This document shows positions 45,630 to 56,202 of a DNA stretch of 64,000 nucleotides, in pieces. A program made the translations under genes and the position numbers. The stretch is taken from positions 29,694,652-29,758,651 of the forward strand of contig OZ034977.1 of the NCBI GenBank assembly GCA_964030785.1, written 5' to 3'. The notes beneath the pieces were generated by a model. That model did no database searches. It worked only from the letters and a program-made list of their open reading frames with translations, and was not told the origin of the DNA. Origin of the DNA: Siderastrea siderea. Lineage: Eukaryota > Cnidaria > Anthozoa > Scleractinia > Rhizangiidae. How positions within the stretch are numbered: the first letter of the stretch is position 1; every line of letters begins with the position of its first letter.

Positions 45630-46250
45630 CGTTCACCCAAGTTGGAGTCCATGGCATCACCGTATGCCTGAGTGTTTCTGGGATATGCAACATAACAAAC
45701 ATTTTGAGACAAAATTTTAGACAAATGTTGAATATCTTTTCCTGGTTCACCCAGGTTGGAGTCCATGGCATCACCGTATGCCTGAGCGCTTCTGGGATAT
45801 GCAACATAAAAAACATTTTGAGCCAAAATTTTAGACAAATGTTGATATCTTTTCCTGGTTCACCCAGGTTGGAGTCCGTGGCATCACCGTATGCCTGAGC
45901 GCTTCTGGGATATGCAACACAATAAACATTTTGAGACAAAATTTTAGACAAATGTTGATATCTTTTCCTGGTTCACCCAGGTTGGAGTCCATGGCATCAC
46001 CGTATGTCTGAGCGCTTCTGGGATATTCAACATAACAAACATTTTGAGACAAAATTTTAGACAAATGTTGATATCTTTTCCTGGTTCACCCAGGTTGGAG
46101 TTCTTGGCATCACCGTATGCCTGAGCGCTTCTGGGATATGCAATATAACAAACATTTTGAGACAGAATTTTGGACAAATGTACATCCTTTCTAGTTTACC
46201 CAAGTTGGAGTCTTCGCATCACTGTATGCCTGGGCACTTCCGGGATAAAA
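45630..46250. repeat. 113-bp satellite, about six units
   Basis: The anchor GGTTGGAGTCC recurs at 45642, 45756, 45869, 45982, 46095 and 46205 (periods 114, 113, 113, 113, 110). Units share CACCGTATGCCTGAGCGCTT. The last unit is most diverged. Confidence 0.9.
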
Positions 46251-47305
46251 GTCATACATTTTCTGTACTTTTTCTGAAGAATCACGCTCCAATTTAATGA
46301 AGAAAAATGATTCTTGTCTTATTATCAATAACCCCCTCCCCAAAAAGCAATCCTACCTCAAAGATAAGCCCCTGAAAAAACGGTTTGGAATTATTGCCTT
46401 ATTTCATTATCGCGCGCAAAGCTTGTGTATTTCACGCCCGCCTGCTAAGTGGTCACTTTGTTTTCTATTGACTAAATATTTCCTTTTTCTGATGCTTGTG
46501 CATATTCTCAGTGCACCAAAACCCAAACACTTCAGTTAGTCAGGAGCCCTGCGCTGTCGTATGTTATCCGTATTTCGCAAGTTGGAACCAGAATAAAATT
46601 GGAGGTGCTTATAATTATTCCGGTGCGACTTTCGAACCGGTGTGAGTTTAGTTTGGTTCGCTCTGTATTTATTCTACATGATACCGGAAATTACACGATG
46701 GTGTTCTTTCTGCTTGACTATTCTTGCGTGAAAAGAGACTGTTGGTACGTAGTCTAGATACTGGTCCAGAATCCTATGTCGGTAAAATTCAGTCTTTGTC
46801 TTACTATTTCATCGCAGAAGGAACTCATCGTCCCAAAAACGGAATATGTAAACGCGGTATAAATCTCCTACCGGAAAAGGACAATATTAGCTCGTCTGGA
46901 AGAAATTTAAGCGGCTGATAATGTCACGTAGTATTTCAGCGTTGACATCCTCGTTTGAGGCTTAGCCGATCGAGTGAAGCGGGATGTAATTTTTAATTAT
47001 TTTGCAGTATAACTAACGCCAGGACAGTGTGCTTGAGTAGAGTTAGTTTTTTCGATTTGCCGATGGTCAACAGCCTAAATTTTTTTTCTTCAAGGCTATA
47101 CGTTTTTAAGTGATTTCCTACCACACCGCAGTTAAAACTTGTTTATGTATCTCTTAAACGCCATGAATAACAGTACAATCAATTAAAGCAAGCAAAAAAA
47201 GAATTTCACGCTTAAAGATTATAACACATTCGCGCGAAAATTAACGCCTAAGTGGAACAGAAACGATCATCAAAACAGATTTAATTACATTGGAATGCTA
47301 GTAAG

Positions 47306-49552
47306 TCACTGGGCTTCACGCAGAGATACCGGACTAAAAGACTGGTATCTCTGCGGGATCCCAAGGTAATTTTTGGTTGCTAAGAGCGTCTGGCTCGTTA
47401 TGATATTCCATTGCCACTTGAAATCGCAACAGAAATCCTCAGATAGAACGCTTTGAATCTTGGGAATGTTCCAGCTCTGCATAATTTCCTTTAAGTAACC
47501 TTGCGCACCTACAAAGTTTGTTCCACGGTCGGACCAACAAACACTCGGGTGACCACGTAAGCTCGCGAAACGACGGAACGCCATCAGAAAGGCATCAGAT
47601 GTCTTGTCGTTTACAAGTTCTAAGTGAACTGCCCTTATGGTCATGCAGGTGAATATTACTACTTGACCTTCTTTCAGAGTCTTCCAATTGAGTTTAATAT
47701 GCAAGGGACCAAACATGTCAATGGCGGTGTTGGAAAAGGGAGGGAAACCTGCTGCCACTCGTAAAGATGGGATCTGCCCCATTAGCTGGTCCAGCGGTTT
47801 TTTGCGAAGTTTCCTGCAGGTGATGCACTTTGAAGTGAGGGCTTTGGACATGCTGCGGACTCCTATAATCCAGTATTTCCTCCTGGCTTCATGGATTAAA
47901 CTCTTGTATCCACAATGTCCACGCTTGTCGTGCAGGTGGCGCAGTAACAGCTTGACAAGTAGATGGTCGCGTGGTAGGATAACGGGGTTTCTCATTTCTT
48001 GTGGCAAAGATCTGGCACCTTCGAGTCGTCCATGAGCGCGAAGTAGTCCGTTTTCGTCCAGGTTTGGAATTAATTTCTTGTCAATGACAGGGGGATCTAA
48101 GTGTAGTTGACTCCACTTGAAGAGTTGATTCTCAGATTCTTTTAATTCTTGTACGGTGATGGGGCCTGTCTTCGCATTCTTTTTTCTGGCATTTTGAACG
48201 AAACGGCGAACGTAAGCGAGTGTTCTCCGTATCTTTGGAAATGTTGAGCAGGTCTTCAGTAATTGGTGAAGAATGGGGTTATCTTCTGACTTGACTCGCT
48301 CTAGTTTGGCGTTGATTTCTGCTGTGGCTGCTTCGTATTTTACAGCGTTAACTTCTGCTATGGTTGCATCGTGTTTAACGGGCATGTTAGTCTTCTCGGA
48401 GGTTTTTGTTTCCATTGCGACTTCAGTCTCTTCTCCACGAATACTTTGGTCTTCAATTTGAAACTTGGGCCATTCGGTTTCGGGCAAGTGCAGGAAAGAG
48501 GGTCCCTCTAGCCAATCTGTAAGTCGTGATGGTTCCGTTCCTCTGGTAAGAATGTCAGCGGGATTACTCTTCGACCTTATGTAACGGAAGTCATCCACTC
48601 CGACAGTTTCTTCGATCTCTGCTACTCTCGCTGATACGAAAGGTTTACATTGCCGTGGTGGGGTCCTTATCCAAGACAAGACGGTAGAGGAGTCCAACCA
48701 GAAGATTCTTTTGCAATCTTGGATGTTCGCCAACTGCAGTGGCGTTCTGCAAGTATCATACATCCTTGCAAGTGTTAAACAACCCATAAGCTCCAGTCTC
48801 GGGGTCGTCTTCTTTTTCAACGGGGCAACGAAGGACTTGATGAGGACTGGGACGCACTTGTAACTTCTATTCTTTAACTCCCATCGGAGGAAAATGACTG
48901 CACCGTACGCTTTCTCGCCACCATCACAGAATCCATGGACTTGCGGTACCCCAACTGCATGACTTGGTTTCAACTTTCGATCGAATTCGAACGCAAGGAG
49001 ATGATTCATGGTTTGCACATTTTCCATCCACTTGCTTTGAATGCTCACTGGCAGGATTTCGTCCCAGCTATAGCCTGAACTCCACAGTTCTTGTAAGTCG
49101 ATTCTAAACTTTATTGCTACGGGTAACACAAGACCAATGGGGTCCCATAATTTGCCAACAAGACCTAAGCATCGTCTCTTTGTCAGGACATCGGTCAGGT
49201 CAAGGTCGTTCTTTTTCAGGGTAAACTTGTCTGTCTGTTTATCCCATAGTAGACCCAGTAGATCCGTTGACCGTTCATCGTTAGATTGGTCGATTTCTGT
49301 CTGGTTAGAATGCCAAGTTTTAATCTGGAAGTGGCCTTTCTCGAGGATGGCATCAATGTCGTTGATAATCTGCTCAGCTTTTGCTGTAGTTGCTCTGGAC
49401 CCACCGATATCATCCACGTACACATGGTCTTGAAGTTCCTTTGCAGCTTCCGGGAACTCAGCTTGCGATAACTTTGCCAGAGTATTGATGGCGTTAGTTG
49501 CTATGTCGGGAGCTGGTTTATCACCAAAGTTCAATCTGAGCCATTGATACAC
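47306..49552 (-). pseudogene. BEL/Pao pol: RT, RNase H and integrase
   Basis: A 748-codon open frame. It starts in RT with YQWLRLNFGDKPAP and the catalytic V-Y-V-D-D. RNase H follows (HGFCDGGEKAYGAV, then LELMGCLTLA). A zinc-binding H-H-C-C (HLHDKRGHCGYKSL...CITC) precedes the integrase core, with D in A-I-D-M-F-G and D in CWSDRGTNF. It breaks off after W-Q-W-N-I because of the 2.7 kb insertion; the last residues are transposon sequence. A frameshift near 49565 separates it from the upstream frame. Confidence 0.95.
47321..47356. repeat. Perfect 12-bp hairpin near the end of the 2.7 kb insert
   Basis: CGCAGAGATACC and GGTATCTCTGCG separated by 12 bases. It lies 43 bases from the terminus, as subterminal hairpins of single-strand-type transposons do. 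Confidence 0.8.
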
Positions 49553-49579
49553 AGTTGGTGAATCATTTGTCTTACTTCT

Positions 49580-50854
49580 TCACAGGAACCTGTGATAAAC
49601 TTGATCATCGGGATGCACCGAGATTTGATTAAACATTTTGCGCACATCACCAGTGAATGCCACTTCATTCCATCGCCATGCTGCCAGTACATCGAAGAGG
49701 CTGTTGATGACGTTAGGACCTTTCTCGAGATAATCGTTAAGCGAAAGACCATCGTGACCTTTCGAAGATGAGTCAAAGACAAGTCGAACTTTTGTGGTCC
49801 TTTCTGGCGTGAACACGGCTTGCAGTGTTAGGTACCATTCAGGTTTACCATGATCGATTTGTTCAGGTTGAACCTTTTTCACAAAGTCCTGATCCAATAA
49901 CTTTTGAACATCATCAACAACTTTTAAGCAACCCTTTTTCTGGAACGACTTTTCAGCAGAAAACATCCTTTTCAGAGCGATGTCGTAGTTACTTTGTTTG
50001 GGGGGTCCTGCTTCCTTCCAGGGCATCCTCACTTGTATTCTCCCGTCAACTAAGGTAGTTGAAGCTGCGAGGGACTTTACGAACTTGCTTTCACGTAACA
50101 CGTTTTCACTGCATGTACAGAGTTTGGTTGGTTTGACGCCAAGGAGGTCTTGGTGAAGGAGTTTCTTGATATCCTCCACGATACTTACTGTCCAGGTGAC
50201 TGTCCCGACTTCTATTGACTGAATTTGAGATGTGGTAGAGCTGTTTGACTCAAACTGTCCCAGAACGTACCATCCAAAACAGTTTCTTTTCGCGATAGGT
50301 TCTCCTGGTTCTCCGGACACTGTGTGGATATCAACGAAAGCTTCTACGAAGTCTGTGCCGATAAGGATATCTATGGCACCACCCGAAGGATGCAGCTTAT
50401 CAGAAACGTTCTTCAAATGGGTGTATTGTCCCACTAATTGTTTAGAAATTGTTTTGGCATTACTGCAAGGTCTCGTAACAGTGTACACTTGAAGGGTCTT
50501 CGTAATATCTTCGTCAGTAGGTGAGGCAAGCGTGATATAGATTACCTGTGAAGGTTCGTTTTTCTTCTTCCCCCCGGCCAAATTCATAGTGAGATGCGTT
50601 GCTGATCCATTTAAGCCAAGTCGTCTAGCTGTATTTTTGGAGAGTAGGCTGGTGTTAGATCCAGAGTCTAACATTGCAAGAACTTCGACAAAGTTTCCAT
50701 TTCTGTTCATGAGTTTAACTTTTTGAACAGGGCACAAACCAGTGACAGGTTTTAACTTTGCTTTCTGGTACACAGCATTTCCTTGGATGTTGCCATTCGA
50801 CGTAGTTGAGGGGCCTTGGAATTGACTTTGGAATGGTGCTGCTTTTGGATTCAA
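49580..50854 (-). pseudogene. BEL/Pao protease and RT N-terminal region
   Basis: The 424-residue frame opens with the aspartic protease: A-M-L-D-S-G-S-N-T-S. A linker and then RT fingers follow (KVRLVFDSSSKGHDGLSLND, then FTGDVRKMFNQI with a catalytic D). It ends at the frameshift joining it to the next frame. The protease would cut the polyprotein in the particle. Confidence 0.95.
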
Positions 50855-52000
50855 ATTTGTGTTTGTTTCGCCAGTCCTGTCATTATGTAGAGACCGGTGG
50901 TGGTTTTTTCTGCATTTGTCACAGGTTGAGCCATCTGGTTTCTTTCAATCGTTTGTGTGATGCGCTCTTAGACACTTGCGACATCGCCAATGTTGCTTAA
51001 CAATCTCCCACCTTTGACTGACTGTTAAAAGCTGGAACGTAGGACAGGCAGCCAGATGATGTTTGGTTTTAATTTACAGCCAAGTGGACATGCTTCATCA
51101 TCAGTTTCTTCGCCATTGGTGGCATTATTTTCTGTCTTCTTAGGACCCTTGTCCCGGCAACTTTCATTCCTTTCCTCAGAGATGGAGCTCCTTTTGCCTC
51201 GGGAGCGAATGCTTGCTTCCTGATGTAACCAGGCGATGAGGTTGCTAACGGTTTCTTGTTTCCCTTCTCTTTTCATCTCTCTACCAAAATGAGAATTGTC
51301 GTTTGGATCGAGTTTGGACAAAAGTTGGGACATAAGGAATGGTGCTTCTGAAGACTCTAGCACAGGGCACCCATTATCTTCCATATCGTTTACGTAGCAA
51401 GACACTGTTGTGGCGAAGTGTGTAAAGGACTTGGAATCTCGTCTGACTGGTTTAAGATTGTTTATTTCAGACAGCAATTCATCCATTAATTTTCGTCTGT
51501 CTGCGAACTCGGTATCCAAGATGTTCCAAGCGCTGTCAATGGTTTTACAGGTTTTACCTGGTCAGTCCACCACGAACCCTTTGGCAATGCGTTTCGGAAA
51601 CGTTGCAATTGTTCATCTTTATCCTGACCATATTTCGTCATCCAATGATTGAATTCCTTTTTCCAAGTGGCATAAGATCTGCGACCTCCATCCCATGTTG
51701 GTAGTGATAATCGTTGTAGACCACTTAAGGTGTCCGCCATTTTTGCTACTGCTGATGTCATTGATGACATTGGTGATGTCAGAGCCTCCAGGGTTTCAGA
51801 GTCCTTACGAGACGCTTCAGAAGAATTTTGTTCCTTTTGATAAGCAGCAAATTTCAAAGCAATTTGAAGAAAATCCGCCTTGGCCTTGTCTCCAAGTTTT
51901 CTGGTCATTAAAAAGGGTCCCTCGTCTGTGGCAGCGCCTTCATCAACCAGTTTGTCTAAAATCGTTTGTGATACGAAGTTCGGCGGTTGTCAATAACTCG
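50855..52000 (-). pseudogene. BEL/Pao gag
   Basis: From about 52000 the frame has a helical capsid-like stretch and LSLPTWDGGRRSYATWKKEF, the signature of BEL/Pao gag. A frameshift near 51500 leads to a second block with T-H-F-A-T-T-V and QLLSKLDPNDNSHF. Two zinc knuckles follow (C-R-K-C...H and C-D-K-C-R-K-N-H-H) near 51000-50890. Frameshifts near 51500 and 51030 break it. Confidence 0.9.
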
Positions 52001-52032
52001 ATTCGGCGTAATCTTCGAGGACAAATTTTGAC

Positions 52033-52449
52033 TGATTCGCGCCTATGCGTGAAGGCGTTACTTCTGTAGAAGACTAGCCAGGGATTTGAAGGTTTTGAAG
52101 ATTTTATTTTGCACTAGACTTTACGGCTTTGTTCCTTCATCGATCAGTTCGGGAAGCGTCCGTTGTTAAATCGTAGTCAACTGAAATCAGTTAGGAAACA
52201 AGTTACTATTTACATCATTCGCTATTGAAACGGCAAACAGTTCTCAACTTACAATTTGTTTTTCATAAATCCTTGAAATCCCACATTGGCGACTGAACAA
52301 CGAAATCTGTCCGTTAAAGAAGTGAAACTTGTTCTTTTAAATTCTTGTCACCTAATGTCACATGACCTTATTTTTCCCGCCTCGCTAAGTCGAGGCGATA
52401 ACTGACAATATGGAAATTTTAGGACATTGTTTGCATGAAATGCAAATCA
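52033..52449 (-). repeat. BEL/Pao 5' LTR
   Basis: Direct copy of 43439-43855. Transcription on the - strand would start here. Confidence 0.9.
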
Positions 52450-53800
52450 ATATCCTCTCAGTCTCAAGAAGATGTGTTTTGAAGTTTGTGACGCTCTCTT
52501 CAAATAATGTTTTAGAAGAGTTACTTCTGAGTAGTCTTAGAGCCTCTCCTTTGATGAAGCCTCTTTTCACTCCTGATGGATGGCAGGTTGAAAAATGAGT
52601 GTACTGAAATGTCTCAGTGGGCTTAAAATGGGTGCGTACATCTAGCACCGACTCATTTCTAAATCTTTCACCTTTGTAAACAGTAGTGTCCAAAAAGTCT
52701 GTTTCTGTTTCGGATACTTCAACCGTAAACTTGATAGTTTGATGGTGTTTGTTAGCTTGTTCAATGAACTGAGTGATCTCTTCTCTGGTTACCTTAGCCA
52801 TGAAAATAGTCGCGAAAGCAACTGCCATTTTGGTGCCCATGGCAGTCCCATGTATTTGTACGTAGTTTTTTTCCATTAAACTGGAAGGAGTTCTCCCCTA
52901 GGATAAGTTTGAGCGCTCTTTGCAGTAGTCCTATAGGGATAAGAGGTTAGTTTTTTATGTTTATTCCCTCCTTTTGTGGTATATTTGTATACAAGCTCAT
53001 AACGTCCATTGAAACAAGGATTGTGTTTTCTGGTACCTTCGTTTTCTCTAAGAAATTGATGAAGTGAGTTGTATCTTTTAGATATGACTTTTGTTGTTAT
53101 GCTATAGGCTGAAGGAGTTTATCGACGAATGAGGATAGTCTCTCTGTTGGGCCGCCACACCCTGATAAAATCAGCAACTGGGGTTGGTCTGTGTATCTTT
53201 GTTAGGGTGTAGAATATTGGAATATGAGGCGGTTGTGGTGTTTGACAAAGCCACGTTTTGGTCATTTCATCTCTGTGGTTTCCAAGATAGAGTCCGCTAA
53301 TAAGCTGTTGAACTCTCAGGTTTGTTTCCTCTACCAAAGGATTCACAAGAGGTCTGTAGTGTTCCCTGTTATCTATCTGGGTGTGACCTTCTTTAATTTT
53401 GTCCTCAATGTTTAGAACTACAGATGTAGTTCCTTTGTCAGCCTTTTTAAGGTTAATGTTGGTGTCACGCTTTAGGGCGTTAAGTGTTTCGCGTTGAGCG
53501 GGATTAAAATTATCCTTTGGATTTTTGAGTTCTAGTTCTGCGAGTTAAATTTTGACCCCTTCTAAATAGCTTGCAAGGGCTACGGATGATTGTACTTGTG
53601 GTTTCCATGTAGACTTAACGTGGAAAGGATGAGGTTCTGTGTTTTCCCCGTGAAAAATGTACTGGAGACGCATTCTTCTCGCGAAATGATCGAAGTCACG
53701 CAAGAGTTGTTTTTATTTGCATCTCGTTTTTCACGGGTGTGGGAATGTATTTCAGCCCTTTCGCCAGTAAGTTAATCTGGTCATTTGTAAGCTTTTTATC
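52450..53800 (-). pseudogene. Penelope-like reverse transcriptase, main copy
   Basis: The - strand order is: [49 protein letters not shown] with the first catalytic D; VQIHGTAMGTKMAVAF; then, after a jump, FIEQANKHHQTIKF and HFKPTETFQYTHF. The stretch that should hold the catalytic YxDD box, between FMAKV and FIEQA, is missing (about 30 residues). There are also stops at about 53105 and 53550. The protein is cut at 52449 by the BEL/Pao LTR. Confidence 0.85.
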
Positions 53801-53927
53801 CGAGAGGTTTTTGATGTGTTTTTTGTTTGCCTCTAAACGTGTTTTTAATTCTTTTTGGTGTTTGGTTTTTCTGCGTTCTTTTCACCTTTTTGTTGAGCTG
53901 ACCTTAGGTGGCGTTTTTGTCTTTTCT

Positions 53928-54311
53928 TTAAGTGAATTGATTTTTGTTGGCTTTTTTTGTCGCCTTTTTGAGTAAAGTGATTTTTGTTGGCTTTTTTAAT
54001 TTTCCTTTAATTGAGTTTGCTTTGAATGGTTTCTTAGTGGACCCATATTCGTATTGGGACTCGGAAAAGAGACATGTATACTGTTCAACATGTTTATTCT
54101 GAAGGCCATCTAGTTTTGACATCATTTCGCCGAACTCTGAAATTTTCTTGTTGATGCTTTCGGCTACCTTATGTACACGCTCAAGCGTTACAATGTTTTC
54201 ACTAGGCGCCGAGTGAGTTAACGTCTTGAAATGTGGTTTCTTATTTACAACAGTGCTTGAGTTCTTTCTAGGAGTTTTTGGCCTCTTGCCTTGTTTGATT
54301 TGAATTCTCAA
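53928..54311 (-). pseudogene. Penelope-like protein, N-terminal region
   Basis: A 127-codon frame, rich in lysine, with KPHFKTLTHSAPSENIVTL and a coiled-coil-like part. Its position directly upstream of the RT frames fits the Penelope N-terminus. The family resemblance is weak. Confidence 0.5.
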
Positions 54312-54364
54312 ACGATCGAACTCTCTGTAGTGAAAACGCGTAAGAGTTTTAACGAATTCCTGTT

Positions 54365-55320
54365 GCTAAACGACATTTTCAAGGAACCGCCCCTAATATC
54401 GTACAAAAGAGAGTGTTCCCTCAAAAATATACTCGTGAGAGCAATTCAAAATTCTAGAAAGGCAAAGCCACGTGCGCAGGAGGCGCGCAGGCCTGTTACT
54501 CCTTTAGACACTAAAAAGAGGATCACAAATCAAAACTGCAGTTACAACTTCTGGCTTAAATTTTTAAGCCATTTTAAAAGGCTAAAACACGCGCGTGGGA
54601 GCCGCGCAGGCCCTTCGCCCTTTTTAACTAAGTTTCTCTGAAATGTCCGCATGTTATATAAATTCCTTAAAGTTTATATTCTATTCTGTCAAGTTTGTCT
54701 TCTTAAAGCAGAACACTGGTCGGGTGGATACTTATAGTTTGCGTTAGCAGTCATATACACGGCGATCTGAACAAAGATGGCGGATCTGATGTGCAAATTA
54801 TAGAGCATTCTGGGTAATACGCAGAAGCATTCTGGGTATTACACAAATTTCTTCAAATTACTGTGAACATACTAAAAACAAAACAACATCATAGCTCAAA
54901 AACAATATCTTTATTTTTTGTTACTTCTCGGCATCAATATTACTTCCAGTTTAAAGAAGAAAATGCTTCCATTTGACCAAATAGTCATATTAATGCATTA
55001 TTTTCCAAGTTAATCGTCCGAAATTGTTGAAAATAGGCAAGGACTCGTTTTATCCAACATCAGAATTAATTTAAGTAGAAAAAAAGGACACTTCCGGTAG
55101 TACCGCATTCCACTTCCGGTCAAGATGGCGACCGTGTTGGAAAAAGTTGAAAACTCACTTATGTAGAAAATTTTGCAATGGCACTATATCAAGTATTTAC
55201 AAGTATAAAAAATTCTATCATTTTTGAGAATTTGGTGCTTTTAACACAAAATGAACAATTCAGGGCAAAATCTGCACACATCCGCCCCACTATAGCACTG
55301 GTTTTACATTTTGTGCATTC
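54365..55320 (+). mobile_element. Penelope-like element, inverted 5'-truncated copy
   Basis: Starts LLNDIFKEPPLISYKRECSL on the + strand, the same block as 43390-43320 on the - strand, and continues through the same G/C-rich segment and 3' region. It abuts the N-terminus of the main copy, head to head. Confidence 0.8.
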
Positions 55321-55467
55321 CCTGTCATTGAAAACAGAAACAGAAAGAAAACAACCACCTTTCTTTCAATTTTTCTTAACCATTTTTCTGAACTCTTTTA
55401 TAGCACTTAGGAAGAGATCTTTAAAATTATTTTCACTTCTCTTCAGAACTTCCCTCATTTTTTCCTC

Positions 55468-56202
55468 TCATTCCTGGCTTTCTCTGAACAAAGCCAACCA
55501 TGGGTCATCATCAGTCTGCCCAGACTGGCACTTTCTCTTCCTGGTAGCCTTGCCACTCTTGCCTCCTCCATTATTCCTGGAGTCTACTTCATCAGCAAGT
55601 GATGAGGTAGAAGGAGCTGGAGATGGCGTTGACCTGCCACTTTCAGAGGTCTCGCTCGCTGTTTCCAAAACGAAACGTGGATTTACGATGTCTCTGGAGC
55701 CCATAAACTCGTCGAGGACGTCAAAATGTGGGCATGTCTCCATGTCTTCAGTTCCCGTTCCCGAGGTTTTAGTTTTGTCTTTAGCTTGCTTATAGTGCCG
55801 GTTGAAAAACTTCTCTTTTACCCTCTGAGGCGTTCTATCATTGCTGCGGCCGAATTCCTTCATGCTCTCTTTTAATTTCTCTGCAATAATGGCCCACATG
55901 GTCTGCCCCCTTTTCCCCTTTTTACGAAGTCCTTCAACTTCATCTTTGTATGTTTGAATTAGAGTCTCCTCTTCTAAGTCGCTCCACGCTGGGGAGCGCT
56001 TTGGTACACTTGCACTTGTACTTGCTGCTGCTGATCCTGATACAGGGGTTTCAGTTGCTTGGAGAGCTGTCGGTGGAGAACTTGGCGTCGATAGTGGCAA
56101 AGCACTTTGTGTCCCAGTTTGGCTCGGGGACGAGCCCAAATAATTCAGAAACAGCACTAAAATCTTGCAGAAAAAACGGTAAAATAAGACAAAATATACC
56201 AT
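55468..56202 (-). CDS. Harbinger Myb/SANT-like DNA-binding protein
   Basis: After a Ser/Thr-rich leader comes a trihelix Myb-like domain: SPAWSDLEEETLIQTY, GQTMWAIIAEKL and RTPQRVKEKFFNRHYKQ (about residues 65-150), with the spaced tryptophans expected of SANT folds. A basic tail (KATRKRKCQSG) may be a nuclear signal. In Harbinger elements such a protein carries the transposase to the nucleus and to the DNA ends. The first ~20 hydrophobic residues may be intron or leader: an acceptor-like 'gattttag' lies near 56155 and another frame is open upstream (56392-56203). No stop interrupts the domain, unlike the transposase. Confidence 0.75.
   Translation of the reverse strand: MVYFVLFYRFFCKILVLFLNYLGSSPSQTGTQSALPLSTPSSPPTALQATETPVSGSAAASTSASVPKRSPAWSDLEEETLIQTYKDEVEGLRKKGKRGQTMWAIIAEKLKESMKEFGRSNDRTPQRVKEKFFNRHYKQAKDKTKTSGTGTEDMETCPHFDVLDEFMGSRDIVNPRFVLETASETSESGRSTPSPAPSTSSLADEVDSRNNGGGKSGKATRKRKCQSGQTDDDPWLALFRESQE

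Larger units (their letters stand above)
44665..47399. mobile_element. 2.7 kb element inserted in the BEL/Pao integrase
   Basis: The integrase frame stops at 47402 and resumes at 44662. The insert starts CACGAGCCAGAG and ends TCTGGCTCGTT, an imperfect 10-bp inverted terminus, flanked by AT on both sides. It carries a 113-bp satellite and a 12-bp-stem hairpin but no gene I recognise. A CAC start suggests a CACTA-like element, but a 2-bp target and short termini leave the class open. Confidence 0.7.
43439..52449 (-). mobile_element. BEL/Pao LTR retrotransposon
   Basis: Two 417-bp LTRs in direct orientation (43439-43855 and 52033-52449), both TG...CA on either strand, enclose gag, protease, RT, RNase H and integrase regions on the - strand. 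By eye the LTRs differ at about six positions, so the insertion is fairly young. The outer flanks do not match, and roughly 40 Penelope codons are missing at the junction, so a deletion probably removed the target duplication. No envelope gene is seen. The integrase is split by a 2.7 kb element. Confidence 0.9.
42436..55320 (-). mobile_element. Penelope-like element with inverted partial copy, split by BEL/Pao
   Basis: The main copy is on the - strand: 54311 to 52450, then BEL/Pao, then 43438 to about 42500. A second, 5'-truncated copy lies head to head on the + strand from about 54365 to 55320. The two share the C-terminal block with PPLIS and the whole 3' region (43390 down to 42510 against 54365 up to 55310). 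Head-to-head partial copies are a known habit of Penelope-like elements. The outer borders are approximate. It inserted in, and truncates, the Harbinger transposase. Confidence 0.75.

Noticed and set aside
45515..46177. Reverse-strand coding frames with repeated SKILSQN / GEPGKD segments
   Set aside because: They come from the 113-bp satellite; the period is not a multiple of three, so the frames rotate and no single protein is encoded.
43439..52449. Endogenous retrovirus with envelope
   Set aside because: Gag and pol features are BEL/Pao and no envelope-like frame lies between integrase and the 3' LTR.
52410..52598. + strand ORFs over the Penelope and BEL/Pao coding regions
   Set aside because: They are mirror frames of well-recognised - strand genes.
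55178..55795. 205-residue + strand ORF
   Set aside because: The first part is Penelope 3' sequence shared with 42422-42646, the rest is antisense to the Myb-like gene.
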